64,000 bases of DNA from Arcuatula senhousia. Its lineage: Eukaryota; Mollusca; Bivalvia; Mytilida; Mytilidae. This document shows, piece after piece, positions 44,370 through 55,615 of the stretch; within the stretch, counting starts at the first letter, position 1; every line of letters begins with the position of its first letter. The stretch covers positions 53,206,203-53,270,202 of the forward strand of contig OZ020313.1 in NCBI GenBank assembly GCA_963971305.1. The letters are read 5' to 3'. A model generated the notes under the pieces. The model was not told the origin of the DNA, searched no databases, and saw nothing but the letters and a program-made list of their open reading frames with translations. The position numbers and the translations under genes are program-made.

Positions 44370-44960
44370 GAACCCAAGTTATCTTTACCTACCTTGAACC
44401 TAATAACCACAAGAGCATGGCTCAATGTCCCTTTCCTGGCAAAACTTGTGACCTTGACCTCAAAATAAATTAGCTTCTTCCTTACTTCATCAGCTTTATT
44501 AAGTGGAAGTTATGAAATTCTTTGTTCAGCAGAAAGAAATTTGCTTTTCACTCATGACCTTAACCTTTTGAACCCAAATCCTTATCAGCTTTAGTGCGAG
44601 CTTCGAGCTTCGTGAAATTCAAGGCCTTCAAAAGTTACCAATTTTTAATACCATGTCTTTCATTCATGATCTTTAGACACAAAAATTTTAGTTTTTTCCC
44701 TTTCCTCATCAGCTTAAATTTGTGTTCAAGTTTCATGAAATTCTATCAAGGTGTTCAAAAGTAATGCTCCGGCAACCAATTTTTAATACTTTAAATTTAG
44801 TTTTCTAGTGACTTTGACCTACTGACTCCAAAATCAATGGGCTCCTTTCTAAGATCATAAACTTTAATGTGTCCATGTTTCATGAAAGCTATTTAAAGGA
44901 TTAAAGTTATGCTCCAGAAGACAGAAAGCACAGGAATACAAAATATTCAAACTTTTCAAG
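44370..44960 (+). repeat. Diverged tandem array, unit about 150-180 bp
   Basis: TGACCTTGACCT-, CTTCCTTACTTCATCAGCTT- and GAAATTCT-type segments recur three to four times with decreasing similarity. A common mollusc repeat style by my recollection. Non-coding. Confidence 0.5.
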
Positions 44961-45273
44961 TTTAGGTCAAAATAAAATAATTCCTATATTCTCATCCAAA
45001 TTTCATGAATATATGGGGCGTGCAGGAAAATTTTATTTTTTATTTTGTATCCATTTTGATAATATATTCTGTTATTTTAAAAAAAAAAAAAAACACAAAA
45101 TCAACATAATTTGCCAAAAAGTCTGCATAATTTTTTTTTCAGGAGGCTGAAAATATTGGGGAGGGAGGGGATGAGAATTGAGGAAAATAATAATCTTTTA
45201 ATATTGGCCTTATCAAGGCTAATTTAACAGGACATCAGGCTAAAAACAAACAGAATTAACAGGACATCAATAC
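44961..45273. other. 3' flank of RPL15
   Basis: A/T-rich with T- and A-runs; no feature recognised. Confidence 0.3.
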
Positions 45274-45279
45274 TTTATT
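45274..45279 (-). terminator. RPL15 polyadenylation signal
   Basis: AATAAA on the minus strand, 112 bp after the stop codon at 45391-45393. The 3' untranslated part contains long T-runs in the sense direction. Confidence 0.7.
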
Positions 45280-45390
45280 CCAAGATTTGTTTTGTTTTCC
45301 AGTGCCACAGCACTCTCTGTAGAAAGAAAGCACTTTATAGGCAAAAATTTTTGAAAAAAAAAAAAAATTGAATGGAAAAAAAAAAAAAAA

Positions 45391-45696
45391 TTAACGCTTT
45401 CTGCGTAATTGAAGAGAAGTGTTGCGTCTCCAGGCAGCCCGACGAGATCCACCAATGGTTTTGGTGAATGTGTGTCCTTTGCCAAGTCCTCTTGATGACC
45501 TGCCAGCGGATGTCAGTCCACGTAGTTCTCTGTGTTTGTGGACAGCGTTGCAGAGCCAGTTGATCTTGGGATCTTTCCTAATTGCCTTGTGGAATGGATC
45601 AATCAAAACAATCTCATAATATTTGTATGAGGAGTCCTGGGCTACCCAGTAAGAGTTGAGTACTCTCAAGGCACCACATTTACGTCCAACTCGCTC
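45391..45696 (-). CDS. RPL15 coding exon 3
   Basis: 306 nt including the stop. Contains [33 protein letters not shown] and [12 protein letters not shown], diagnostic of eL15. Confidence 0.97.
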   Translation of the reverse strand, partial: ERVGRKCGALRVLNSYWVAQDSSYKYYEIVLIDPFHKAIRKDPKINWLCNAVHKHRELRGLTSAGRSSRGLGKGHTFTKTIGGSRRAAWRRNTSLQLRRKR

Positions 45697-47063
45697 CTAC
45701 ATGTAACAAATAAAACAAAATTTGTTAATAAAATAAAAATAACAATACAGTTAATAAAATAAAAATAACAATACATCTAGAGGGTACAATTGTTACAAAC
45801 GTATAACACAACATTATATCTAGTTTTGATGCTTATGGAACTTAGTAACATGTATGCATTTGTTAAAAAACCTAATTATAATTAGGTTGTTCGTGTTGCT
45901 GATTGCTATTCAGTTTTTTTTTGTATTGTCAGTTTCCTCATGCTGTTCCTGTTTGTGCATTTCTATATAGCAAAAAAAAGAAGTTTTTTTTCTTTCTAAA
46001 AGACTATTTTGAATGATAATATTTTTTAACCAATTACAACAAACTAAAACATCATAAATCATACAAAACAATTCAGCAAGACAGACTTCGTATTTCTATC
46101 ATCATCATATTAACAATAAATAAATTTTCAATTAACCTCAGCAATAGATCTGTGAGACCTCTGGAATTTAAGCTGGTTTACTCCATGGGTTTTAGGTTTA
46201 CCATAGGTACAGCCTTTCTCTACTGGACGTTTACGTCCTCCTCTGCGGACACGTACTCTGTATACAACATACCCTATAACAGATATTATACATGATGACT
46301 TACAACATACCCTATAACAGATATTATACATGATGAAATACAACATACCTTATAACAGATATTATATATGATGACATACAACATACCCTATAACAGACAT
46401 TATACACGATGACAAAGTCTTTTTCTTAAAGCTATTGATACAGACATAAATGTAGCACATTGCAACCCCGTCGCACAGAAGCCCTACAGGAGTCTGTGAC
46501 CCATAAAGATACAGAGAGATACACACTTAGATTAACCAAGGCCAGGTAAGGGTAAGAAACCTTTAGAATGTGTTTAACTATCAAATAAGCTTTAAATCCA
46601 TTACAAAGTCTGCTATTCCTGAAATCAGGGATTATACCAGGCGATTTCAAGTATTTTCTACAACCTGGTTAACTTGAAGTGAACAAACAAACAATCAGAC
46701 TACATTTTAAATAAACTGTATTTCTTATGAGTTTCATTTACTGGCCACATAAAAATTGCAACCATTATGGACCCCTCTTAAAATGATATAAAGCAATGAT
46801 TCCTTGAAAAATGTTACAAGACGCTATTTTACAAATGTACAAAACTAGCCATGTAATGGCAAGTTTTATCCCCCTCAGAACAATGTAATACCTTGTTTGG
46901 CTCTGTACCCAAGACGACGAGCTTTGTCTGGACGAGTTGGTCTGGGAGCACGATGGATGGAAGATAACTGACGATACTGCCAACATCTTACTCTGAGGAG
47001 AAATCTCATCACATCGCTCTGTTTTTTCCTGTATATCTCCTGCATGTACTTGTAGGCTCCCAT
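45391..47063 (-). CDS. Ribosomal protein eL15 (RPL15), three coding exons
   Basis: A component of the 60S ribosomal subunit. The ATG is at 47063-47061. Exon 47063-46892 encodes [20 protein letters not shown] to GYRAKQ. Exon 46273-46137 begins mid-codon and encodes [13 protein letters not shown] to RSIAE. Exon 45696-45391 encodes [17 protein letters not shown] to LRRKR and the stop. Donors are GT (AAG/GTATT, GAG/GTTAA) and acceptors TATAG and TGTAG. Lengths 172+137+306 nt give 204 aa plus stop, the usual animal length, and all residues line up with the family. A TTTTTACAG acceptor six bases before the ATG shows that at least one upstream non-coding exon exists; it was not located. Fully intact, presumably highly expressed. 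Confidence 0.97.
46137..46273 (-). CDS. RPL15 coding exon 2
   Basis: 137 nt. The acceptor AG at 46275-46274 lies inside the first copy of a 38-bp tandem repeat. Donor GT at 46136-46135. Confidence 0.95.
46263..46414 (-). repeat. Four 38-bp tandem repeats spanning the RPL15 exon 2 splice acceptor
   Basis: Units begin at 46263, 46301, 46339 and 46377, exactly 38 bp apart. Each carries ACAACATACC(C/T)TATAACAG, which on the sense strand is the TATAG acceptor and the first exon bases. The gene-proximal unit is the real boundary. The third unit has TAAG instead of TATAG. Confidence 0.85.
46590..46680 (+). repeat. Dispersed repeat family E, copy 1
   Basis: CTTTAAATCCATTACAAAGT, then CTGAAATCAGGGATTATACC and TTTCAAGTATTTTCTACAAC. 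Related copies at 47985-48115 (-) and 49125-49220 (+), all within 2.6 kb upstream of RPL15 exon 2. Confidence 0.6.
46892..47063 (-). CDS. RPL15 coding exon 1
   Basis: 57 codons plus one base. The acceptor ends at 47070 and the donor GT is at 46891-46890. Encodes the N-terminal [20 protein letters not shown] segment conserved in eL15. Confidence 0.95.
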
Positions 47064-47595
47064 CTTGGCCTGTAAAAATTTTAAAGGAGGTCCTGTACAT
47101 TGTATAAGATATTCTTATTCTTTAAGTTTTTACAAAAGCAGTTTTTCAAACTTTATTTCAACATAAAAAGTTTCTCATACATAATTCAATTGAAAACACA
47201 TTTCTTCATCTTTTTGATTTTATTTTTCGCTTGTAAATTCATTCATATACACTTACTACCCACCCCAGAAAGACTCTTAATAACATGTCCTCCATTTATG
47301 TATAAGTATAAGCATTTTATTCCAATCAAAGGGCCCTCAATGGGACAAAATGACAATACAATATAGATAATTATTCATACAACACACATTATTACCAAAC
47401 AAATATCATAATAAAATATTAAAAATAATAATTATAGGCATTACAAGTTCCAAGACTTTGGTTTTTTTTTATTAATATTTATCCAGAGCAGTCCCCCAGA
47501 CACTATGCATATACTAGTAGGTAGTTGAATAAAAGGAATTATTTGCTATATATGCATGTAGTTGAAAGAGTGGTTATATACCAACAGACCTGCCC

Positions 47596-47690
47596 GTGAC
47601 TGATTCACAAAGCCAGTTAATCTGTTAAATATCAGTTTTGTGCAAAAGTCACCAGGGGACGTTGCCTATCAAGTCTGTGGTATATCCACT
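47596..47690. repeat. Hairpin-forming element, copy 1 (possible structured RNA)
   Basis: GTGACT pairs with AGTCAC around an inner CACAAA/TTTGTG pairing, followed by GGGACGTTGCCTAT. About 75% similar to 47858-47945, where the outer pair is GTGTC/GACAC. Confidence 0.35.
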
Positions 47691-47857
47691 ATGATATGAT
47701 CATACTTTAGGTTTATATTAGTTTATAAGTACATGTATATATACACAATACAAAATTTTAAGAATTTTTTTTTTATTACGACTACTTTTGACCAAAATAA
47801 TCTCAATTTTAATGCTTTTCTCATTTTGTTTGGTTCGCTTCTATGCATGGTTATTAC

Positions 47858-47945
47858 CTGTGTCAAATGCACAAAGCCAATATAAGCATCAATTTTATGC
47901 AGAAGACACCACGGGACGTTGCCTATATAAGCATTGTGGTAAATC
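47858..47945. repeat. Hairpin-forming element, copy 2 (possible structured RNA)
   Basis: The outer stem GTGTC/GACAC differs from copy 1 but still pairs. CGGGACGTTGCCTATATAAG follows. Confidence 0.35.
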
Positions 47946-47984
47946 CATTATTGTTATATGTAGGTAAGAGAGGGGTGAAACTTC

Positions 47985-48115
47985 TTTAGCCGTACAAAAG
48001 CCTCTGTTGTAATAGGTAGGAGCAAATGCCTGAAAATGGGTATAATCCCTGATTTCAGGGATGGTCCTTGAAATCAGGTACATTTTATATTGGGATCCCT
48101 GAAATCAGGTATACC
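47985..48115 (-). repeat. Dispersed repeat family E, copy 2
   Basis: GGTATAATCCCTGATTTCAG, then two more CTGAAATCAGGTA-type words. Inverse of 46590-46680, with extra internal words. Confidence 0.55.
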
Positions 48116-48539
48116 AAGCTTTGAATCAATTTTTCTAACTTAAATAATATAAAGGCATTTTCTAAATATTTCATTCAGAAGAAGTGATATCAAAGCTTAA
48201 TTTTTTAGCATCTTTCAAATTGATATCATATCATATGATGTCTTGTTAAATGCCTCTGCAGTGATAAAGTTTTTTCTATTGTACATGTAGAACCTGACCT
48301 TTAGGTGAGGTTAACATGTGTGCAACCAGGTGCGACATGATCACAGGTCAATCTCCTTTGATATGATTACCATGTGACCAAGTTAACAGGAATGATGTCA
48401 AGTTCTTCTATGAAAACTATTGAATGTCCATTGGGTCAAGTTACACAAAAGCAAATGATAAAAGGAATTTGAATTTTAACTATTTTCATTGGTTTTCAAG
48501 GTGAACATTATTATTATTGAATAATGGATTAATGATTAA

Positions 48540-49075
48540 GGTTCATCTGTACCTTTCTTTAAAACATGGTGTTATTTTTAATCCATTTTCAGTATATGAA
48601 CAGCCAAAACTGCACATAAAATTGAAATATAAAGTGTAGCTGGACCTAGATATTTAAAATTCTTACCTTTTCTCTATGAATTCATCCCGAAAAAATCCTT
48701 TATTTAATAGATCTCTTTTTTCTCCGCTTTTAAAAACACCACATTTAAGGCAAATATCACTTTCACCCTTTCTTGTGGCCTCAAATTTCATGCAATTTTC
48801 AATGAGGGATTTAACTAAAAGTGTTCACCTCGTTTCATGTAAGAGGCACAATAGGGATATTTTGTCCTTTTTCAATTTAAAATATGAACAGGAAAAAAAA
48901 CAGATCTTTATTTCTAAGGAACTTAAAATGAAAAATGCATAGAAATTGATTCGAAAATTACCATACCTAGGTCCAGCTATACTTTATTTTATAATTTTAT
49001 TTGTAGTTTTTGTTCTGCATATACTAAAAAATAGGTAAAAAAATCACCATTTTTAACGAAAGGTACAGATGAACC
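48540..49075. mobile_element. 536-bp inverted-repeat element with TTAA duplication
   Basis: GGTTCATCTGTACCTTTC and its reverse complement at the ends. TTAA at 48536-48539 and 49076-49079. A second inner inverted pair, TAGCTGGACCTAG with CTAGGTCCAGCTA, lies about 100 bp inside. Superfamily piggyBac or Kolobok by duplication type, unproven. Confidence 0.75.
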
Positions 49076-49124
49076 TTAAAGTGTACTGTGAGCAAACAGA
49101 ATGTGTTTTATCCTTTAAATACCC

Positions 49125-49220
49125 CTAAGCTTTAAATCCATAATTAGATAGTCTGCTATCCCTGAAATCAGGGATTATACCCGATTTCAGGTATTTGCTT
49201 CAACCTGTTGTAAGTCTGAG
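49125..49220 (+). repeat. Dispersed repeat family E, copy 3
   Basis: AGCTTTAAATCCATAATTAG, CCCTGAAATCAGGGATTATA and ATTTCAGGTATTTGCTTCAA. Confidence 0.6.
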
Positions 49221-49287
49221 GTGTTCCAGAAGAACAAATACATGACACTATTTGACTTGAATTTTAAAAGTGTGTTATTTTAGTGCT

Positions 49288-50476
49288 TTGTACACACAGG
49301 CACTTGTTTCATGAAAAAAAATATGCTATTGGGCTCCTTTACTGAGAAAAAGGTAAAGGAGCCCAATAGCATATATTTTTTTTTGGAAGTGTCTGCGCGT
49401 CCACGCCGCGTGGACGAATAGACTACAGGCTGCGCGTCCACGCTTCCGGTATTTGCATTTCGGCATGCACATTTCGCATCTAATGTGAACTTTGAAATTT
49501 CCAGGTACAAATAATGACAAAGAATTCAATTTCATACTACAATGAATGGAAGTACAGTAAATGAAAGTTCTAATTTATATAAACTTTAATAACGAGAACA
49601 AGCAGTCAAAATCTTTAGAAAAAGGAGAATATTCGGCAAAAATAACAACAGAATGCAGAATTTCGGACATCCCAGCAACGTCCTAACAGAAAACAAAACA
49701 AAACCCAACAAAATGGTTTTTTTTTCGTATGCACATTGACTCTTAAAATATATCAAATATCGAAAGAGACTGATTGTTCAAGCTATAAATTTTTAAAAAG
49801 TACCAACTTTTATCATTTGAATCCTGGCATAATATTGATAGATGTGAGCAAGTCCTCGTTCTATCATAAGTATATGTAGTAGTGTATGCCGTAAGCTTAA
49901 AATTCCTGTGGAAAGATTCTTTCCGTGTCCGACCTGAGAAAACCATATCGAATTATTGTCTCAGGTCCGACTGATAGCTTAACTGTTACATGCATACGAT
50001 TTTAATATATCTTCACTGCAATTATTTTTATGCAGTCTGCATTAAAACGGTTCAGTTAAGAGTTTTCTGGTTTCTTTTAGACCATAATTTCGTTTTTATA
50101 TCATTCTTTATATTTTTTTTTCGAATTCCCAAAGAATTATTGTTTACACTGCATTCCCTTTGATGATTTCTAAAAATTAATAAAAACAATTACGAAATTC
50201 TAGCAGTTTTCGCTAATTTTCACTTATTTAATACTTAAATTGTATATCAGTGAATGTTAAAATACATTTTTATGTTTAGATATTAATTACTTTATTGCTC
50301 TACGCATTGGGAAGTTTATAAAAATTACGAAATAACGGAAATTGTCCGGAAAAAATCCTAAATTACTCGTTATATTTGAAGCGTGGACGCGCAGCCTGTG
50401 GACTATTCATCCACGCGGCGTGGACGCGCAGACACTGCCTTTTTTTTTCATGAAACAAGTGCCTGTGTTTGTACAA
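49288..50476. mobile_element. 1.2-kb foldback element with CpG-rich arms
   Basis: The left arm runs TTGTACACACAGGCACTTG, CATGAAAAAAAA, GTGTCTGCGCGTCCACGC, GGCTGCGCGTCCACGCTTCC. The right arm (50378-50476) gives the inverse in the same order. The left arm alone carries an inserted 55-bp hairpin (49322-49376). Arms are C/G-rich against an A/T-rich interior. No ORF of note and no clear target duplication. Confidence 0.75.
49322..49376. repeat. Small perfect hairpin inside the left arm
   Basis: ATATGCTATTGGGCTCCTTT ACTGAGAAAA and its inverse AAAGGAGCCCAATAGCATAT. It has no counterpart in the right arm of the surrounding foldback element, so it was gained after the arms formed. Confidence 0.7.
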
Positions 50477-51300
50477 GATTACATTAGGGAGAAGGTTGGG
50501 CTAAAAAAAAAAAAACTGGTTTAAAATCCACTACATTTTATATGTATCTATGTGCCCTTTTTTATGCGTATACTCATTCCACATCTCTATATCGTCTATT
50601 ATAGAAGGACGTCCACCTGTCTCAAATGACCAAAAATATGTACTCGACACTAGCAGTTGCCGAATAATAGAAATTGTGCGTTTAGTGCAAAAAATCGAAT
50701 TATTGCTGTTTTATGACGAAGGTCAAGTATTATATTTTGATTGAAATGATAGTTTTCAGCAGGTAAAGATAGCGATTTTGGCAGATTAAATTGGACATAT
50801 TTTTCACCTCTTACGCGTTCGTGTCGGAAGTTAAAAAGAAAGACTAAACACGATATCCGGTTGGATATCGGTATGGATTTGACTTCTAATTCCGGACCAT
50901 AAATTTGCAAAAATCAACAATATAAATTTGGGATTTAAGATTAAAAGGGACATCAAAACAGACAAAAACTATCGATTCAAATTGTTTGGTCCCATTTCCC
51001 TATAATAATATATAAAAACACGATCTAAAGGGGTACTTGCACCCACTGTATTACAAATTTTGTTGGATAAAGACAGGAACTTTTTGATATTATTTCAAAA
51101 ACATGTCATAACTTTATAAACTTAAATAATAACGAAAAATTCTTTTGCCAAATTGGTTAATGACCTGTGAAGATAAATCTGTATTACATAACCTTTGCAG
51201 TTTTATTAAAAAGAATTGCAAATGAGATTTATATCTTAACACATGATGTTTGACTCTCACCTGTCTTCTCCAGCAACAAAAAAAGGGGGGGTTACACTTA
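50477..51300. other. Region with no supported gene
   Basis: Contains a weak family D/G relative at 50490-50610 (GAAGGTTGGGC, ACTCATTCCACATCTC). Otherwise nothing is recognised. Confidence 0.3.
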
Positions 51301-51319
51301 TTGTTTTGTTTATTTGCTT

Positions 51320-51525
51320 TAGACACGAGGAGGAGTACTATTTTAAATCACTCTATATTTTATAAAGTATCTCCTTAAGCACCGTCCCTTGGTGTCTGTA
51401 GCACTTAAACAACATGATAATTTGATATTTAAAAGTTTGTCTCTCTGCTTTGGACACGAGGAGGAACACTATTTGTTTAAAAAAAATAAAAGTGTTTCCT
51501 TAAGCACCGTCCCTTGGTGTCCATA
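51320..51525 (+). repeat. Two-copy repeat with GGACACGAGGAGGA and AGCACCGTCCCTTGGTGTC
   Basis: Units at 51322-51402 and 51448-51522. Reverse-complement relatives lie at 52728-52790 and 52845-52890, so a broad inverted arrangement brackets 51.3-52.9 kb. Confidence 0.55.
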
Positions 51526-51794
51526 GCTGAGAGATGAATATCGCATTATATACCATTGACATACTGTACATCTATTCTTATTAATATAGTCAACCATGCT
51601 TGTTCCACACAAACACACACACGCATTATATATAACAATTAGTTATACAAACAATTGCTAGTATTGCTAAGCTATGTCTGTTATGTACTGTTTTAAATCA
51701 TAAATGTTAATTGTCATTGCCTGCAAAGGTCCTTGATTGGCTGAAATAAAATAATGTATAATGTCTAATGTCTATAGATATAGAGTAGGGCTAA

Positions 51795-52384
51795 AGGGGG
51801 CTTTCCACGGCATGTTTTTGACATGCATGTTTCGACTTGTATGTCAAAACATGAAGTGGAAACCTTGCTTAGTCAAAGAATTAAGAAACATGTGTGTTGA
51901 CTTGGGGAATAGGACTTGCTCTATTCTGCATGTTAAAACATGGGGTTTTACTAATCAGAATCCACTCAGTCATCATCAACCATGTCTTAAAATTAAAGTT
52001 AGTAATTTTGACAACAATTGTTCAAAATCTGATGAATCTATCGGCTTGCTATAAACATGATAAAAATATTTGTTTTTCTTCCTCTTTCTTGCATTAACGC
52101 ATAAGGGCCCTATGTTGGTTTCTCCTCTTAAGCTATCGGCACACTCAATTTTAGGTATATCCTTTTTTTTCTCAAATGTTTTAATAAACAGCCTATCATT
52201 AATATTCAAACATATACTACAATTTCTTCTTCCATCTTGCACTTTGCTATTGTATTGATAAAAATTGCAAGAACATACCGAGGTGTGCATGTTTTAGATA
52301 TGTCGTGTAAACAAGAGAAACATGCATGTTTTAGACTTTTAATTTTTACACTTGCAAGTTTAAACATACCATGGAAAGCCCCCT
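51795..52384. mobile_element. 590-bp foldback element with ACATG words, TAA duplication
   Basis: AGGGGGCTTTCCACGG and, inverted, AGGGGGCTTTCCATGG at the ends. TAA at 51792-51794 and 52385-52387. CATGTTT/AAACATG words occur repeatedly in both outer parts. No transposase. Confidence 0.75.
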
Positions 52385-52919
52385 TAAGAAAACCATTACT
52401 AAATTAAAATTATTTGAGACAGTCTCAGAGGATTGGGTCAATTTTTTAGTCGATATAAATGACCAGAATTCAAACACCTGTTCTTGCACCAAAAACCAAA
52501 ATTTTTCCGTCGATAGATTTTTTTTAAAATTCAAGTTGTCATAGATCTGTGTTGGAGGATATTTCAGTACAGGTCTATGAAATTGTGAATAGACAGTCAC
52601 ACGTCAAGAGATACACTTCGAAAATTAAGTTAGTTTTCGAGAGAACTGATTCTGAAGGTTTGCCTTTTTGCATTCAAATATTGAAGAAAGTGCACAATTT
52701 TAATCTGAGATAATTAAATATTCTTTCTGGGAGAGACACCAGGGGTCGGTGCTTAAAAGAGCCATGGTAGGCTCTCCCCGTGTCTAATCCAGAAAGACAA
52801 GGGTTTATTCGTATGAGAAAGATGATACGTATGGTTACTTTTATGGGACGGTGCTTAATCTTTTAGATTCTCACTGTGTCTTGCCCAGAAAAGCAAACAA
52901 TATCTTTAAATGATTTTTG

Positions 52920-54370
52920 GTATATAAAAAATCACCTACAAAATCTATGAATAAAGTAACATAATTCTTTAAGTATGTTTTTATCTTCGCAGTTTAATAT
53001 CCAGTGGAATTTTTCCTGCACAGTTAAATTAAGAAAATTGTTAGATGTTAAAGAGATGGTGTTTAGTAGTGTTTTTTTTATTATCTGCAAATTTGTTACA
53101 GACAAGTAAAATGGATTTCGTCGTTTAACTTCTCTCGAGTCACACTGGGCACACAGCCTTTGGTGTGGAGGTATACCCTGATATCTACATGCCTTGATAT
53201 TGAGGCGATGTGCTGAGGTTCTTCCTCCTATGCTCAAAAGTTTTAATAATGGAAAGATAACTCTCATGTCCAAAAATGTGGCTTAATCGAAGTGTAAGTT
53301 CGCAATTTTCCATCAGAAGACTGGGCCCTTTGATTACTCCATAGTTCCAAAAATCTTTCCCTTATAAGTCTATTGAGTTTGGTTTTAGACGGTTTCTTTT
53401 ATCTTTCAGTTGATAATTATTGGAAAATTTTGCAGAAGACACTGAAGTGATCCATACCATGAAGATTTTTTCTGTTCATAAAGAAGTTTTGTTTGTTTAC
53501 AAACCTTCTTTTCAAGGCGTTGCCAATAGTGCAAAATGCTTTTAATCATATCATCGTGTAGTGGAAAGCGTCCAAGTTCTGATAACACAGCAAAATTTGT
53601 TGTTTTTCTATGGACCCCTAATATAAACTTGCAAAATTTTGAATGTAATTTTTCACAAATAGTATATGGGTAAATTTTATCTGGTGTTAAAGACCCATTT
53701 CTAAATCGGGCTGTATTTGCGTTAAAAGTTACCCATATTTCACAACCATAAAGTAAGATTGGCTTAACTGTATGGTCAAAAATACGGACACTAGTTTTTG
53801 GATCTGGATAAATGCTGAGAAATTTTTTCTGTAGTTTATAATAGGCCTTTAGGTTTTTTTAATAGAGTTCATCTTGAGCATAGGAGAAGTTTCCAGAGGC
53901 ACTAAAATACAAACCTAAGTATTTACAGTGTTGAACACATTCTATCACATTATCTTTGTAATTAGAATTATGTTGGAGGTGTCTGCCTGCTTTGTTGGAG
54001 ATTAAAACTTTAGTTTTAGTTGTATTGACTGTCAAGCACCAATCATCACAGTATTTATCAATAATATTTAGTTTAGCTTGAAGACCTTCGGCTGTAGAAG
54101 ATAAGATAATAATATCGTCTGCATACACGAGAGAATGAACTGGATTATCATTTAATAAGATTGTATCTGGAATATTTTTTTATATATTCTGTAAAATCAT
54201 TAATAAAAAAATTAAACAGGTTAGGGTTTAAGTTGTCGCCCTGCTTTACTCCTACTTTGGTGGGAAAAAATAGTAATTCCATTTCCAATTTTAACACAAG
54301 ATCTGCCTATTTCATAAATTTTACTTATAATATTATAGAATAAAGATCCTAAATATGAAGCAGACTTCCT
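52920..54370 (-). pseudogene. LINE (non-LTR retrotransposon) 3' half, decayed
   Basis: On the minus strand the frame reads VGVKQGDNL (54255-54222), the catalytic YADDIIILSS near 54120, WCLTVNTTKTKVLISNK and YLGLYFS. It ends with a C-terminal segment C-x2-C, then TVQEKFHWILNCEDKN and LKELCYFIHRFC (52935-53270). These are the RT palm and the C-terminal domain of a non-LTR element. Stops and frame changes break it at about 53860, 53600 and 53280. The 5' part (endonuclease) is absent: at about 54370 the sequence changes to a Penelope-type relic. Confidence 0.75.
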
Positions 54371-54379
54371 AAAATATGT

Positions 54380-55505
54380 TGTGTCCTTTATCTCAAGCTC
54401 CTGGGGATATATGAGATGGAGAAAGTCACCAAATCGAGAATTGTTTAGTGAAAGGACATCATCAATATAACGGAACGTGAGGTTGAATGAGAGAGAGAGC
54501 TAGTCTAAGATCTTTTTTGTCTAGAATAGATTGTAATAAGTCTGCTTCATATGAATGTAAAAACAAATCAGCAAGCAAAGGTGCACAATTAGTGCCCATT
54601 GGAATCCCTATTGTTTGCTGAAAAACACGTCCACCAAACTGAACAAATATGTTGCCGATAAGAAAATTGAGCATGTCGACTATTTGGTCTTCTGTATATT
54701 TATTCTTTTTTCCTAGACTCATTGATGACAAAGTACGTCTTACTGTAATCGACTACCAAATATTTGTACCTGCGTTTTCCATTCTTTTTGAAAATGCTGC
54801 GTTTAATCAGCTGTGCCAATCGTGATTTGAGTTGTTCATGCAGAATAGAAGTGTAAAGAGTGGAAAAATCGAAAGTTTTGATGCTGTGGCTAAGTGAAAC
54901 TGATTTCTAGTTAAGAATCTCCAACAGTTCTTTCGAATTCTTCAGGATCCACATTTGACCGACGCCATTTCTAGAATAACAACAATCGTAATATTTTTGG
55001 AGACCGGATTTTATTGCCGTTAGTATCGAAGTCAACAGAACTGAAAGAGGTTTAGTGGTACATTTAATTTTTGATGACCCTGCAATGAAACGCTGTTTAT
55101 ATGGATTTTTATGTAATTTGGGAATCCAATACAGGGATGGAATGCCATCATTGTCAGCACCAACAGAGAGCCCGAAGGAGAAAATGACAGATTTGTGATT
55201 GTCAATAATGTCCTCCTTAGATAGTGTTGTAGCTGTGTATGTGATGCTATTGCTGGTACAACCAACTAGTTCAGCTGCCAAGCAGTCAATATAGTGTTTC
55301 TTGCACACAAAATAATGTTATTTGGTGCTTTGTCTGCAGGTACAACAATATATTTGTCATGGCCGAAAACTTTTTGTAATACTTTTGAGGACAATTGAAT
55401 TGTTTGAAAAGTATAATAGGTATGCATCTGATATTGGGTATACAGTGAACTTAAGTTTCTTCTCATTATTAACATATCATTTCTCTGTTTGACATGGTTT
55501 AGCAT
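54380..55505 (-). pseudogene. Penelope-type reverse transcriptase relic (best copy of this family here)
   Basis: In order on the minus strand: KYIVVPADKAPNNII, YWIPKLHKNPYKQRFIAGSS, FDFSTLYTSI (about 54870), QTIGIPMGTNCAPLLADLF, the YIDD box (RYIDDVLSLNNSRFG, about 54455) and HLIYPQELEIKDTT. At least three frame breaks (near 55266, 54905 and 54480). It lacks the N-terminal region and any endonuclease, and runs into the LINE relic at about 54370. Confidence 0.75.
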
Positions 55506-55539
55506 TAAGGTTAAATAAATAAAATGTCATAGCATGGAA

Positions 55540-55615
55540 TTCAGGGAAATATTCTTAAATGGGTTAAAAATCATTTATCTATGAGACAACAACGAGTTAT
55601 TCCAAACACTGGGGC
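55540..55615 (+). pseudogene. Short LINE RT fragment
   Basis: The plus-strand frame GNILKWVKNHLSMRQQRVIPN resembles the conserved segment between RT motifs of CR1-like LINEs. Only about 25 codons. Confidence 0.4.

Larger units (their letters stand above)
47071..48535 (-). other. Presumed first intron or upstream region of RPL15
   Basis: The acceptor at 47070 shows that sequence to its right is intron. The start of that intron and the first exon were not found. It contains the paired hairpin elements at about 47596-47670 and 47858-47925 and family E copy 2. Confidence 0.4.

Noticed and set aside
47596..47945. H/ACA snoRNA gene pair
   Set aside because: One copy has an ACA-like end, but neither shows a convincing H box; kept only as a possible structured element.
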